From NCBI RefSeq assembly GCF_002002905.1, contig NZ_CP019509.1:3510001-3574000 (forward strand): DNA of 64,000 bases, written 5' to 3'. Below the pieces are notes generated by a model, which did not search any database, was not told the origin of the DNA, and worked only from the letters and a program-made list of their open reading frames with translations. Positions 16,916 to 25,466 of the stretch are shown piece by piece. Made by a program: the position numbers and the translations under genes. The stretch is from Aquaspirillum sp. LM1 (lineage in GTDB: Bacteria > Pseudomonadota > Gammaproteobacteria > Burkholderiales > Aquaspirillaceae). The first letter of the stretch is position 1. Every line of letters starts with the position of its first letter.

Positions 16916-17822
16916 GGATACGCTGAAAAAATCGTCATTTCCGCGAAAGCGGGAATCCAGAGGCATCCACAGCGTGCAGCAGGTGTATGCGCTCACGACC
17001 GTCCCGCAACGCTAACGCCCACGACGCACGATGTGGTCCGGTCTGGGTTCCCGCCTGCGCGGGAACGACACGTGAACGGAGATTCATGCCGAAAGAGGTC
17101 TAGCCTCCATCCCTACTTAATCTATTTTAAAACATAGCCTTAGCTTGCCACAGTGAACCACCCGCAGCACTTCACCCCGTCATTCCCGCGCAGACGGGAA
17201 TCCAGGAGCATCCACAGCGCGCAGCAGGTGTGCGTGCTCACGACCACCCCGCAACGCTAACGCCCACGACGCACGCTGTGGTGCGATCTGGGTTCCCGCC
17301 TGCGCGGGAACGACACGTGAGGGGAGATTCATGCCGAAAGAGGTCTAGCCTCCACCCATACTTAATCTATTTTAAAACATAGCCTTAGCTTGCCACAGTG
17401 AACCACCCGCAGCACTTCACCCCGTCATTCCCGCGCAGGCGGGAATCCAGAGGCATCCACAGCGCGCAGCAGGAGTATGCGCTCACGACCGTCCCGCAAC
17501 GCTAACGCCCACGGCGCACGCTGTGGTGCGATCTGGGTTCCCGCCTGCGCGGGAACGACACGTGAACGGAGATTCATGCCGAAAGAGGTCTAGCCTCCGT
17601 CCCTGCTTAATCTATTTTAAAACATAGCCTTAGCTTGCCACAGTGAACCACCCGCAGCACTTCACCCCGTCATTCCCGCGCAGGCGGGAATCCAGAGGCA
17701 TCCACAGCGCGCAGCAGGTGTGCGCGCTCACGACCGTCCCGCAACGCTAACGCCCACGACGCACGATGTGGTCCGGTCTGGGTTCCCGCCTGCGCGGGAA
17801 CGACGATTTTTTCAGCGTATCC
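16916..17822. repeat. Four-copy 245-bp tandem array with inverted ends
   Basis: A 907-bp non-coding block fills the gap between the PuuA-like gene and cysG. GTCATTYCCGCG begins at 16934, 17179, 17424 and 17669, an exact 245-bp period. Each copy holds a roughly 120-bp inverted-repeat core (GTCATTCCCGCG... to ...CGCGGGAACGAC), and three roughly 125-bp spacers join the cores. The whole block is closed by 21-bp inverted ends: GGATACGCTGAAAAAATCGT at 16916 and its complement ending at 17822. It looks like a non-autonomous palindromic element amplified in place. Confidence 0.9.
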
Positions 17823-17866
17823 TTCGCCATATTTGCCGCGTGGCACCCGCGCGGGCTGGCCAGATC

Positions 17867-19258
17867 TCACCCCTGCTGCGCCGGGCCAAACCATGCCAGC
17901 GTGCCGGCCAGTTTCACCACATCCCCCACCATAATCAGCGCTGGCGACTGAATCCCCTGTGCGGCAATCAGGCCGGGCAAGGTGGTCAGGGTGCCAATCA
18001 CCACGCGCTGGGCTCGGGTGGTGGCGCGTTCCACCACGGCAGCCGGGGTGTCGGCGGCCTTGCCATGTTCAATCAGCGCCGCGCACAGCGCCGGGGCGGT
18101 GGATACCCCCATGTAAATCACCACGGTTTGCTGCGGACGGGTGATGGCGGCCCAGTCCAGGTCGATGCTGCCGTCGCGGCGGTGGCCGGTGACAAACACA
18201 CAGGACTGGGCGTGGTCGCGGTGGGTGAGCGGAATGCCGGCATACGCCGCTGCGCCGTTGGCCGAGGTGATGCCAGGCACCACTTCAAATGGAATGCCAT
18301 GCTCGGCCAGGGTTTCGATTTCTTCGCCGCCCCGGCCAAACATGAATGGATCACCGCCCTTGAGCCGCACCACGCGCTTGCCTTCTTTGGCCAGCCGCAC
18401 CAGCAGGCTGTTGATGTCTTCTTGCGGCAGGGTGTGCTGGCTGGCGCGCTTGCCGACGTAAATGCGGTCGGCGTCGCGGCGGGTGAGTTCGACAATTTCC
18501 GGGGCCACCAGGTTGTCGTACAGCACCACGTCGGCCTGTTGCATCAGTCGCAGCGCCCTAAAAGTGAGCAAATCCGGGTTGCCCGGCCCGCCCCCCACCA
18601 AGTACACCGCGCCCACTGGCGGCGCGGCGTGGTCGGCCAGCGCACGGTCGAAGTCGGCGCGGGCCTGGGTTTCGTCGCCGTTCATCATCTGCTCGGCCCA
18701 CGGGCTGGCCAGCAGGCGCTCCCAGAAGCCACGGCGCTGGTTGGCGTCGGGCATGGCCGCCTTGATGCGCGGGCGCACTTCCTGGCCAAACCGCCCCAGC
18801 CGCGCCAGCCCGGCGGGCAGCAAGGCTTCCACCTGGGTGCGCAACCAGCGCGCCAGCACCGGCAACCCGCCAGACGAAGAAATGGCCACAATCACCGGCG
18901 AACGGTCGATGATCGACGGCATGATGAAGCTGCACAGGCGCGGGTTGTCCACCACGTTCACCGGAATATTGGCCGCCATGCACACCGCGCTGACTTCGGC
19001 ATTGACCACGGGGTCATCGGTCGCCGCAATCACCAGGCGCTGGCCGGCAATGTCGGAGGAAGCAAACGGGCGGGCCTGATGCAGCACACTGCCTGCAGCC
19101 ACCCATTCGGCCAGCTCCGGATGGCACTCCGGGGCCACCACGGTGAGCTGACAGCCAGCCTCGCGCAGCAGCCGGGCCTTGCGCACCGCCACATCGCCCC
19201 CGCCCACCACCAGCGCTGCCGCGCCGCGCATATTCATAAAAATCGGTAAAAAGTCCAT
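17867..19258 (-). CDS. cysG: Siroheme synthase, trifunctional
   Basis: This 463-residue fusion makes siroheme for sulfite and nitrite reductases. The N-terminal half is the NAD-dependent precorrin-2 dehydrogenase/ferrochelatase (VVGGGDVAVRKARLLREAG near residues 15-35). The C-terminal half is uroporphyrinogen-III methyltransferase, starting VYLVGGGPGNPDLLTFRA near 213 and containing VRLKGGDPFMFGRGGEE. Length and order match CysG of enteric bacteria. Its stop lies 45 bp from the tandem array. No sulfur-assimilation genes adjoin it. Confidence 0.96.
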   Translation of the reverse strand: MDFLPIFMNMRGAAALVVGGGDVAVRKARLLREAGCQLTVVAPECHPELAEWVAAGSVLHQARPFASSDIAGQRLVIAATDDPVVNAEVSAVCMAANIPVNVVDNPRLCSFIMPSIIDRSPVIVAISSSGGLPVLARWLRTQVEALLPAGLARLGRFGQEVRPRIKAAMPDANQRRGFWERLLASPWAEQMMNGDETQARADFDRALADHAAPPVGAVYLVGGGPGNPDLLTFRALRLMQQADVVLYDNLVAPEIVELTRRDADRIYVGKRASQHTLPQEDINSLLVRLAKEGKRVVRLKGGDPFMFGRGGEEIETLAEHGIPFEVVPGITSANGAAAYAGIPLTHRDHAQSCVFVTGHRRDGSIDLDWAAITRPQQTVVIYMGVSTAPALCAALIEHGKAADTPAAVVERATTRAQRVVIGTLTTLPGLIAAQGIQSPALIMVGDVVKLAGTLAWFGPAQQG

Positions 19259-19492
19259 GGCTGTCCGCTTTCGCTGCCGCCCACGCCAGTCGGGGCACGC
19301 TGTTCTGGGTATGCATCATAACATTGCTGTTTGGCGGGATTGATCCTGAGGCCAGCAAATGGGGCATGGGTTGGCGTTGGGCTGCGCAGTCAATTAAGAC
19401 GGCTTGCTGAGTCATACCCATGCCCTGAAGTTTGACGCCCGCCAGACAATCCGCCACGATACCGCCCATTGCCATTGTCCTGAGCGTGTGCT

Positions 19493-20314
19493 GTGCCCCC
19501 GGTTTTCATCGCCCCTGCCGCCTGGCAAACCCATTGGCTCTCTCACCCGGCCTACACTGTCTGGGCCGGGGTAGCACAGCCGCTGGCCGGGCGGCCCAAC
19601 TGGCCGGATCAGGCCGCGCTGGATGGCCTGTTTGCCCATGCCCGCCGGCAGGGCTGCCCCTTGCCGGCCAAGCTGCGCTGCGTGCTGGATGCCGAACCGG
19701 AGACCTATTACGAAAGCCATATTGCCCACACCGGCGAAGTGCCCACCCGCTCGAACAACTGGCACGACTGGTTCAATGCGCTGGCCTGGCTGGTGTACCC
19801 CCGGCTGAAAACCGCGCTGAATGCCCGCCATCAGGCGGCGATAGCCAGCGGAGAAAACCAGCGCGGGCCAATTCGGGACACCGCCACGCTGCTGGACGAA
19901 TGCGGCGTGCTGCTGCCGTATGCCGAACCGGCGCGGGCAGCAGAGGTGGACCAGATGCGCTGGTCGGCGCTGTGGCTGACGCATCGCGCCGACTGGGGCC
20001 GGGTGATCGACGCCTACCCGGTGGGCCACGCGCTGCCCGAAATGCTGCTGGCCCCGTTTATCGGCCTGACCGGCAAAGCCTGGCTGCTGCCGGTGCAGGC
20101 CGAGTTTTTTAGCTGGCCACTGGCGCAGCGGCTGGCACATCTGGACCAACTGGCCGCCGCGCAGCTGGGCCAGCTGGATCGCCCTTCGCGGCTGGCCCCC
20201 TTGCCGCTGCTGGGCATTCCCGGCTGGCACCCGGCCAATGCCGACCCGGCGTTTTACGCCAATACCGATTATTTTCGGCCACAACGACGCGCGCCGTCGG
20301 TGTGGGCCGAGTGA
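19493..20314 (+). CDS. DUF3025 domain protein
   Basis: This 273-residue protein of the DUF3025 family is common in beta- and gammaproteobacteria and has no assigned function. The recognisable core is NNWHDWFNALAWLVYPRLK, with several conserved Trp, His and Asp residues. It starts at a GTG four codons after an in-frame TGA, so no longer start is possible. There is no signal peptide or membrane helix. Its end lies 14 bp before the GT41 gene, which suggests co-transcription. A 10-bp inverted repeat (GGGCATGGGT, about 19362, and its complement, about 19411) lies in the upstream divergent region. Confidence 0.75.
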   Translation: MPPVFIAPAAWQTHWLSHPAYTVWAGVAQPLAGRPNWPDQAALDGLFAHARRQGCPLPAKLRCVLDAEPETYYESHIAHTGEVPTRSNNWHDWFNALAWLVYPRLKTALNARHQAAIASGENQRGPIRDTATLLDECGVLLPYAEPARAAEVDQMRWSALWLTHRADWGRVIDAYPVGHALPEMLLAPFIGLTGKAWLLPVQAEFFSWPLAQRLAHLDQLAAAQLGQLDRPSRLAPLPLLGIPGWHPANADPAFYANTDYFRPQRRAPSVWAE

Positions 20315-20328
20315 ACCGACCGAGCACC

Positions 20329-22773
20329 ATGAACGATTCTTCGCTGAACTTACGCCTGCAAGCCGGCCTGGCACATCAACAAGCTGGCCAGCTTGATCAA
20401 GCCATTGACTGCTACCTGGAGGTGCTGCACGCCGACCCGGCCCAGCACGCTGCCCACCACCAGATCGGGCTGGCCTACTGGCACAGCGGCCAGCGCGAGC
20501 GCGGGCTGGCACATTTGCAGACCGCACTGAACGCGCCGCAGGTGCCGGGCGGCTACTGGCTGGCGCTGATCGACTCGCTGATTCAGCTGGGCCGCTATAG
20601 CGAGGCGCAGCGCGCCCTGGTCAAGGCACGCCAGCGCGGGCTGCCCGCCAGCGAGCTGCTGGGTCGCGCCCAGGTGACCCAGCCGCCACAAGAGGTGCAG
20701 GATCAATTGTTTGGCCACTACGCCAGGCAGGAGCTGGACGCCTGCCGGCAGATCACCCACCCACTGCTGACGCACTACCCGGCGTTTGGCCATGGCTGGA
20801 AAATGCTGGCCTATCTGTTTCAGAGCAACGGCGAATATCAGGCGGCGCAAGACGCCGGCCAGCAGGCCAGCTACTGGCTGCCAGACGATGCCGAAGTGTT
20901 CAACAACCTGGGCATCAGCGCGCGCAGCACCGGCAATATTGCCCTGGCCGAACAGGCTTACCTTCGGGCCATCACCCTCAAGCCGCAGTGGGTAGACCCT
21001 TACTACAACCTGAGCAGCCTGCTTTACGAAAATGGCCGTCTGCGCGAAGCCGAACCGGTATGCCGCCAGGCGCTGGCACTGCGTCCGGAGCACACCCCGG
21101 CGCTGAACAACCTGGCCAACATGCTGCGTGAACGCGGCGAGCTGCTCCAGGCCGAAACCGTGTGCCGCCAGGCGCTGGCGCTCAGGCCAGACTATGTGCT
21201 GGCGCACAACAACCTGGGCATCATCCTGCACGGCCAGGACCGCTGCGACGAAGCCGAAGCCAGCTACCGGCTGGGCCTGAGCTACGACCCCCACGACCTG
21301 AAAACCCTGAACAATCTGGGCAACCTGCTGAAAGCGCGTGGCCGGCTGGACGAAGCCGCCGACTATTACCGCGCCGCGCTGGCACAAGCGCCCAATATGG
21401 CCGAGCTGCACGGCAACCTGGCCAATGTGCAAAAAGACCTGGGCGACCTGACCCGTGCCATGGCCGGCTTTAGCCACGCCATCACGCTGAACCCCATGCA
21501 GGCTGACACCTGGCACAACCTGCTGCTTACCCTGCAATACGCCGACCAGGCCAGCGCCGCCGATTGCGCGCACTGGCACCGCGCATTTGGCGAACAGTTT
21601 GAAGGCCCGTGGCGTGGCCGGGTGGCCGCGCATGACAACCCGCGCGACCCCGAGCGCCGCCTGCGCATTGGCTGGGTATCAGCAGACTTCTGCGATCACG
21701 CAGTCAGCTACTTCACCCTGCCGCTGTTTGAAGCACTGGCCGCCCGCCCCGACCTGAATCTGGAGCACTACGGCTACAGCCAGACCTTTGTCCACGACCC
21801 CATCAGCGCCCGGCTGCAGGCGTGCTGGACCAAATGGCGGCATGTGCTGGGATGGAATGACAACGAGCTGGAAGCCTGCATCCGCCAGGATCAGATCGAC
21901 ATCCTGATTGACCTGTCCGGCCACACCGCCAATAACCGGCTGACCGTGTTCGCCCGCAAACCTGCCCCGGTGCAGGCCAGCTGGCTGGGTTACCCGGACA
22001 GTTCCGGGCTGACCCATATCGACTGGCGCATCACCGACCGCCACGGCGACCCCGATGGCGTCGAACCGCGTTACAGCGAACGGCTGTGGCGGCTGCCTCA
22101 GGTGTTTTGCTGCTACCGGCCCATGCTGCGCTTTCCCGACAAGCGCCAGCACCCTGACTACGCCGTATGGCCAACCCCCGCGCTGGAAACCGGCTACATC
22201 ACCTTTGGCTGCTGCAACAACATCGCCAAACTCACCCCCACCACGCTCAAGCTGTGGGCCAAGGTGCTGCATGCCCTGCCGGACAGCCGCCTGCTGCTGG
22301 AGCTGGCCGGACTGGAGCAAAGCTCGCTGAAAGACAAGCTGCTGGCCGACTTTGCCGCGCTGGACATCCCGGCCACACGGCTGAGCCTGATTCACCGGGA
22401 ACGCAGCTGGCAATACCGACGCTACCAGCAAATCGACATCGTGCTCGACCCCTTCCCCGCCAACGGCGGCACCTCCAGCTGCGACCTGCTGTGGATGGGC
22501 GTGCCGCTGGTTACCCTGACGGGCGAACGGTTTGTGTCGCGCATGGGGGCCAGCCTGCTGCACGCCATCGGCCACCCGGAATGGATTGCCCACACGGCAG
22601 AAGACTACGTGGCGATTGCGCAAAGCCTGGCGGCAGATATCCCGGCGCTGGACGCCATCCGCCAACGCCTGCGCGCAGAGACAGAGGCCAGCCCGCTGAT
22701 GGATGAAGCGGGGTTTGCTGAGGTGTTTGGAGGGGCGTTAAGGGGGATGTGGCGGGGGGGGTGTGGGGAATAA
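20329..22773 (+). CDS. TPR-GT41 glycosyltransferase (O-GlcNAc transferase-like)
   Basis: This 814-residue protein has at least eight tetratricopeptide repeats in the first roughly 430 residues (for example NNLGISARSTGNIALAEQAY), followed by the SPINDLY/OGT catalytic region beginning RLRIGWVSADFCDHAVSYF. Donor-site motifs FGCCNNIAKLTPTTLKLW and PANGGTSSCDLLWMGVPLVT are clear. GT41 enzymes attach GlcNAc, or in some bacteria glucose, to Ser/Thr or Asn of proteins. The cytosolic location fits: there is no signal peptide. The start at 20329 is preferred; a GTG 27 bp upstream overlaps the previous gene. The protein substrate is unknown, and no flagellin or adhesin gene is near. Confidence 0.85.
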   Translation: MNDSSLNLRLQAGLAHQQAGQLDQAIDCYLEVLHADPAQHAAHHQIGLAYWHSGQRERGLAHLQTALNAPQVPGGYWLALIDSLIQLGRYSEAQRALVKARQRGLPASELLGRAQVTQPPQEVQDQLFGHYARQELDACRQITHPLLTHYPAFGHGWKMLAYLFQSNGEYQAAQDAGQQASYWLPDDAEVFNNLGISARSTGNIALAEQAYLRAITLKPQWVDPYYNLSSLLYENGRLREAEPVCRQALALRPEHTPALNNLANMLRERGELLQAETVCRQALALRPDYVLAHNNLGIILHGQDRCDEAEASYRLGLSYDPHDLKTLNNLGNLLKARGRLDEAADYYRAALAQAPNMAELHGNLANVQKDLGDLTRAMAGFSHAITLNPMQADTWHNLLLTLQYADQASAADCAHWHRAFGEQFEGPWRGRVAAHDNPRDPERRLRIGWVSADFCDHAVSYFTLPLFEALAARPDLNLEHYGYSQTFVHDPISARLQACWTKWRHVLGWNDNELEACIRQDQIDILIDLSGHTANNRLTVFARKPAPVQASWLGYPDSSGLTHIDWRITDRHGDPDGVEPRYSERLWRLPQVFCCYRPMLRFPDKRQHPDYAVWPTPALETGYITFGCCNNIAKLTPTTLKLWAKVLHALPDSRLLLELAGLEQSSLKDKLLADFAALDIPATRLSLIHRERSWQYRRYQQIDIVLDPFPANGGTSSCDLLWMGVPLVTLTGERFVSRMGASLLHAIGHPEWIAHTAEDYVAIAQSLAADIPALDAIRQRLRAETEASPLMDEAGFAEVFGGALRGMWRGGCGE

Positions 22774-22818
22774 AACACCTCAGAGTGGCACTATTCGGGC
22801 ATGCTCTGAAGCGTGTTA

Positions 22819-22845
22819 AACGCCACTCACAACCCCCCTGGCGTT
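22819..22845 (+). terminator. Weak hairpin after the GT41 gene
   Basis: AACGCCA and TGGCGTT form a 7-bp stem with a 13-base loop, followed by ATTGTTCT. It may end the DUF3025-GT41 transcript, but the T run is poor. Confidence 0.3.
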
Positions 22846-22924
22846 ATTGTTCTGCCTTGCTGACCCTTATGTACTGTCTGCGCGAGGGAAGGCTATGCTG
22901 AATTTTGTGAGTGACGCCAATCAC

Positions 22925-22953
22925 TTGACAAGGCGTACCAATATGCCTACGTT
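22925..22953 (+). promoter_or_regulatory. Promoter of the YefM-YoeB module
   Basis: A perfect TTGACA (22925-22930), 17-bp spacer and TACGTT (22948-22953) lie 23 bp before the antitoxin start. The imperfect inverted repeat GGCGTACCAATATGCC inside the spacer is a plausible site for antitoxin autorepression. Confidence 0.65.
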
Positions 22954-22975
22954 TTCTTAAAATCAGAGGCCATGC

Positions 22976-23218
22976 ATGCAAACACTGACTGCTAGCGAGG
23001 CGCGGGCCAATCTATACCGCCTTATGGATCAGACAGCCGAGTCGCATCAACCCATCACCATTGCGGGAAAACGCCATGACGCGGAGCTCATCGCAGCAGA
23101 AGATTGGCAGGCAATTCAAGAAACGCTTTATCTTCTCTCTGTGCCAGGCATGCGCGAGTCCATCAAAGAAGGCATGGCCCAGGCACCAGAAAATTGCGCC
23201 AAAGAGCTTGACTGGTAA
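22976..23218 (+). CDS. YefM/Phd-type antitoxin
   Basis: This 80-residue Phd/YefM antitoxin would bind the operator with its N-terminal fold (LTASEARANLYRLMDQ) and mask the toxin with its C-terminal tail. GAGG lies 7 nt before the ATG. The C-terminus ELDW and the TAA stop lie against the toxin gene, as in other modules of this family. It appears intact. Confidence 0.9.
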   Translation: MQTLTASEARANLYRLMDQTAESHQPITIAGKRHDAELIAAEDWQAIQETLYLLSVPGMRESIKEGMAQAPENCAKELDW

Positions 23219-23229
23219 GTTGGGCGCTT

Positions 23230-23475
23230 GTGTACTCTAGGCACGCCCAAAAAGACGCGCAGAAACTTGCATGTGGATTGAAGGACAAGGCCCAGGCGCT
23301 ACTTGCCTGCGTCAAAGAAAACCCGTTTCAGAATCCACCTCCTGACGAAAAGTTGGTCGGTGATTTATCTGGTGCCTATTCACGACGCATCAACATTCAG
23401 CATCGCTTGGTCTACGAGGTGTTGCAAGAACAAAAAATCATCAAAGTTCTGCGCATGTGGTCACACGACGAATAG
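23230..23475 (+). CDS. YoeB/Txe-type toxin, start codon degraded
   Basis: This is a ribosome-dependent mRNA interferase of the Txe/YoeB family. The C-terminal signature GAYSRRINIQHRLVYEV and the final WSH are intact, so catalytic Arg/His residues are present. The homologous frame actually begins upstream as VSWALVYSRHAQ, where relatives have M-x-W. Its first codon is GTA (23215), overlapping the antitoxin stop. The first usable start in frame is the GTG at 23230, which removes about five residues of the first beta strand. The toxin may be weak, made from a poor start, or silent. It would be co-transcribed with the antitoxin. Confidence 0.75.
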   Translation: MYSRHAQKDAQKLACGLKDKAQALLACVKENPFQNPPPDEKLVGDLSGAYSRRINIQHRLVYEVLQEQKIIKVLRMWSHDE

Positions 23476-23619
23476 AAGCCACATGCTCCGCCAGCGCTTG
23501 CAAGCATCTCTCCGACACCAGCCAAGCGCCGCCAGTGCTCCCGCCGCACCCACCCCCCTACCCCGCCCGCACTCTGGTATCATTGCCAGCTTGTTTTTAA
23601 CCTAGCCGCCGAGCCGCCC

Positions 23620-24588
23620 GTGACTGCCCCGCTGTTTCGCCCACTGATTGCCGACGACATGCACGCCGTGGATCAAGTGATCCGCCGCTGCCTCCACTCG
23701 GATGTCGTCCTGATCCGCCAGGTGGCGGAATACATTATTGGCGCTGGTGGCAAACGCCTGCGCCCGGCGCTGGTGCTGCTGTCTGCCCGCGCACTGGGCT
23801 GTACTGGCGAACAGGTACACACCCAGGCGGCGATGATTGAATTCATCCACACTGCCACCCTGCTGCACGACGATGTGGTGGACGAGTCGGCGCTGCGCCG
23901 AGGCCGCGACACCGCCAATGCGCTGTTTGGCAACGCCGCCAGTGTGCTGGTGGGCGATTTTCTGTACACCCGCGCATTCCAGATGATGGTGGGCACGCAC
24001 AATCTGCGCGTGCTGGAAGTCATGGCCGAAGCCACCAACATCATTGCCGAAGGCGAAGTGCTGCAGTTGCTCAATATCGGCAACACCGATGTGGACGAAG
24101 AAGCCTATCTGCGGGTGATTCAGTACAAAACCGCCAAGCTGTTTGAAGCCGCTGGCCGTGTGGGTGCCATGCTGGCTGCCGCCACGCCAGAACAGGAAGC
24201 CGCACTGGCCGCCTACGGCATGCACCTGGGCACGGCGTTCCAGATCATCGACGACGTGCTGGATTACACCGGTGACGCCGCCACCATTGGCAAGAGCCTG
24301 GGCGACGATCTGGCCGAGGGCAAGCCCACCCTGCCGCTGATTTATGTGATGCAGCACGGCCAGCCCGCCGATGCCGACTGTGTGCGCCATGCGCTGTCGC
24401 ATGCCGACCGCGAACATTTTCCGGCGGTGCTGGCGGCGGTGCAACGCAGCGGTGCACTGGACTACGCCCGCGAACAGGCGCGCCTGGCCGCCGAGCGCGC
24501 GGTGAGCGCGCTGGACGTCATCCCGGACAGCGACACCCGCACGGCAATGATGGAACTGGCGCGCCTGTCGGTGGCGCGCGAAGCCTGA
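23620..24588 (+). CDS. ispB: Octaprenyl diphosphate synthase
   Basis: This 322-residue long-chain trans-prenyltransferase makes the ubiquinone side chain. The first Asp-rich motif LLHDDVVDE is at 81-89 and the second, IIDDVLDY, at 209-216; GGKRLRP and GDFLYTRAFQMM match IspB closely along the whole length. The GTG at 23620 gives an N-terminus that aligns with the family. A TATCAT box lies at 23578-23583. It overlaps the following DUF1289 gene by one base. Confidence 0.94.
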   Translation: MTAPLFRPLIADDMHAVDQVIRRCLHSDVVLIRQVAEYIIGAGGKRLRPALVLLSARALGCTGEQVHTQAAMIEFIHTATLLHDDVVDESALRRGRDTANALFGNAASVLVGDFLYTRAFQMMVGTHNLRVLEVMAEATNIIAEGEVLQLLNIGNTDVDEEAYLRVIQYKTAKLFEAAGRVGAMLAAATPEQEAALAAYGMHLGTAFQIIDDVLDYTGDAATIGKSLGDDLAEGKPTLPLIYVMQHGQPADADCVRHALSHADREHFPAVLAAVQRSGALDYAREQARLAAERAVSALDVIPDSDTRTAMMELARLSVAREA

Positions 24589-24809
24589 TGGCCGGCGTGA
24601 TTCTCACCCCCGGCGTGGACAGCCCGTGCGTGGCGCGCTGCTCCACTGCACTGGGCGATGCAGTATGCAAGGGCTGTGGCCGCACGTTTGAAGAAGTGAC
24701 GTTCTGGAACGTGATGGACGACAGCCAGAAACAGGCCATTCTGGCCCGGATTGCCAGCGAACGCGCCGCCCAGGCAACATCCACACCGCCGGCCATGCCT
24801 GCGGTATAA
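24588..24809 (+). CDS. DUF1289 domain protein
   Basis: This 73-residue small protein has the DUF1289 cysteine pattern SPCVARC, then CKGCGRTFEEVTFW, likely a small zinc or Fe-S knuckle of unknown role. The ATG overlaps the ispB stop (TGATGG), so it is translationally coupled. Its last codons contain the -10 element of the downstream tRNA gene. Confidence 0.85.
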   Translation: MAGVILTPGVDSPCVARCSTALGDAVCKGCGRTFEEVTFWNVMDDSQKQAILARIASERAAQATSTPPAMPAV

Positions 24810-24824
24810 TCGCTTCACTGCGTG

Positions 24825-24899
24825 GTCTCCGTAGTTAAATGGATATAACGGCCCCCTCCTAAGGGGCAGTTACAGGTTCGATTCCTGTCGGGGGCACCA
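24825..24899 (+). tRNA. tRNA-Arg (anticodon CCT)
   Basis: This is a 75-nt cloverleaf. The acceptor GTCTCCG pairs with CGGGGGC using two G-U pairs, the anticodon loop CTCCTAA gives CCT, the T arm is ACAGG-TTCGATT-CCTGT, and CCA is encoded. A perfect TATAAT at 24805-24810 lies 14 bp upstream, inside the end of the previous gene; no good -35 is visible. It reads the rare AGG codon. Confidence 0.95.
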
Positions 24900-24943
24900 T
24901 GCTGGCTGACACACACGCTGAATTCAGCCGCCTTTCAGCAACG

Positions 24944-24982
24944 CCACCGCCCCGGCCTTCTTGATGAGGGCCGGGGCGGTGG
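24944..24982. terminator. Strong hairpin between tRNA-Arg and a convergent small gene
   Basis: A 14-bp GC-rich perfect stem (24944-24957 with 24969-24982) has an 11-base loop and is followed on the plus strand by GCTTTCC. It sits between convergent units and could end both. Confidence 0.65.
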
Positions 24983-25012
24983 GCTTTCCGGGGTGGTGAT
25001 TCGCGCTGAGGC

Positions 25013-25315
25013 TTACTGCTTGGCGGCTTCCGGCTTGGCAGTGTCCTTGGCCACTTCCGGCTTGTCGGCGGCTTTGTCAGCCTTCTTCACCGTCTTGGCT
25101 TGCACTTTCTTGTCAGCCTTGTGTGCGTCTTTCTTGGCTTCGGCCTTCACTTCCGGCTTGACGGCATCCTTGGCCGCTTCCGGCTTGGCCGCGCTGGTGG
25201 CGGTGACCGGCGCTGCCGCCGGCTTGGCTTCGGCTTTCGGTGCATCAGCGGCAAAGCCCACAGCGGCGGACAGGGTCAGGGTGGCGGCGATCAGGGTCTT
25301 CAGGGCGGTGTTCAT
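25013..25315 (-). CDS. Small secreted Lys/Ala-rich protein, paralogue A
   Basis: This 100-residue protein has a Sec signal peptide (LKTLIAATLTLSAAVGFAAD) followed by a low-complexity, highly charged tail of A/K/P/E repeats (KPEVKAEAKKDAHKADKK) that ends KPEAAKQ. It resembles PHA granule or histone-like Ala/Lys proteins in composition only; no function can be assigned. The second of two in-frame ATGs is chosen because the first overlaps the AAAGGA ribosome site. A near-identical design, including the last residues and the upstream DNA, occurs in paralogue B at 31.6-31.9 kb. An RstA/CpxR-type box lies about 135 nt upstream. Confidence 0.75.
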   Translation of the reverse strand: MNTALKTLIAATLTLSAAVGFAADAPKAEAKPAAAPVTATSAAKPEAAKDAVKPEVKAEAKKDAHKADKKVQAKTVKKADKAADKPEVAKDTAKPEAAKQ

Positions 25316-25448
25316 GGTTGGCATCCTTTATTCTGGGTTCAAACAGCAGTCTGGGCGCCCCGGTGTCCGGGGATCACTGCGGGGTGCAGTCGATGAGTGA
25401 AGATTACCCCTCGCCTGTCGGGCCGTCTGTGAGTGCCTGGTGTCAGGA

Positions 25449-25462
25449 TGTAACCAAATGTA
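25449..25462 (-). promoter_or_regulatory. RstA/CpxR-type box upstream of paralogue A
   Basis: On the minus strand TACATTTGGTTACA matches the RstA consensus TACATNTNGTTACA at every fixed position and forms two direct half-sites 10 bp apart. Read on the plus strand it is GTAAC-N5-GTAGC, close to a CpxR box. The surrounding roughly 45 bp are conserved upstream of paralogue B. Confidence 0.55.
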
Positions 25463-25466
25463 GCGC

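Noticed and set aside
16916..17822. CRISPR array
   Set aside because: The period is 245 bp, both core and spacer repeat almost identically, and no cas gene is near. It is a tandem palindromic element.
17720..19249. 509-codon plus-strand frame opposite cysG
   Set aside because: It is the shadow of cysG, starts inside the repeat array and has no recognisable domain.
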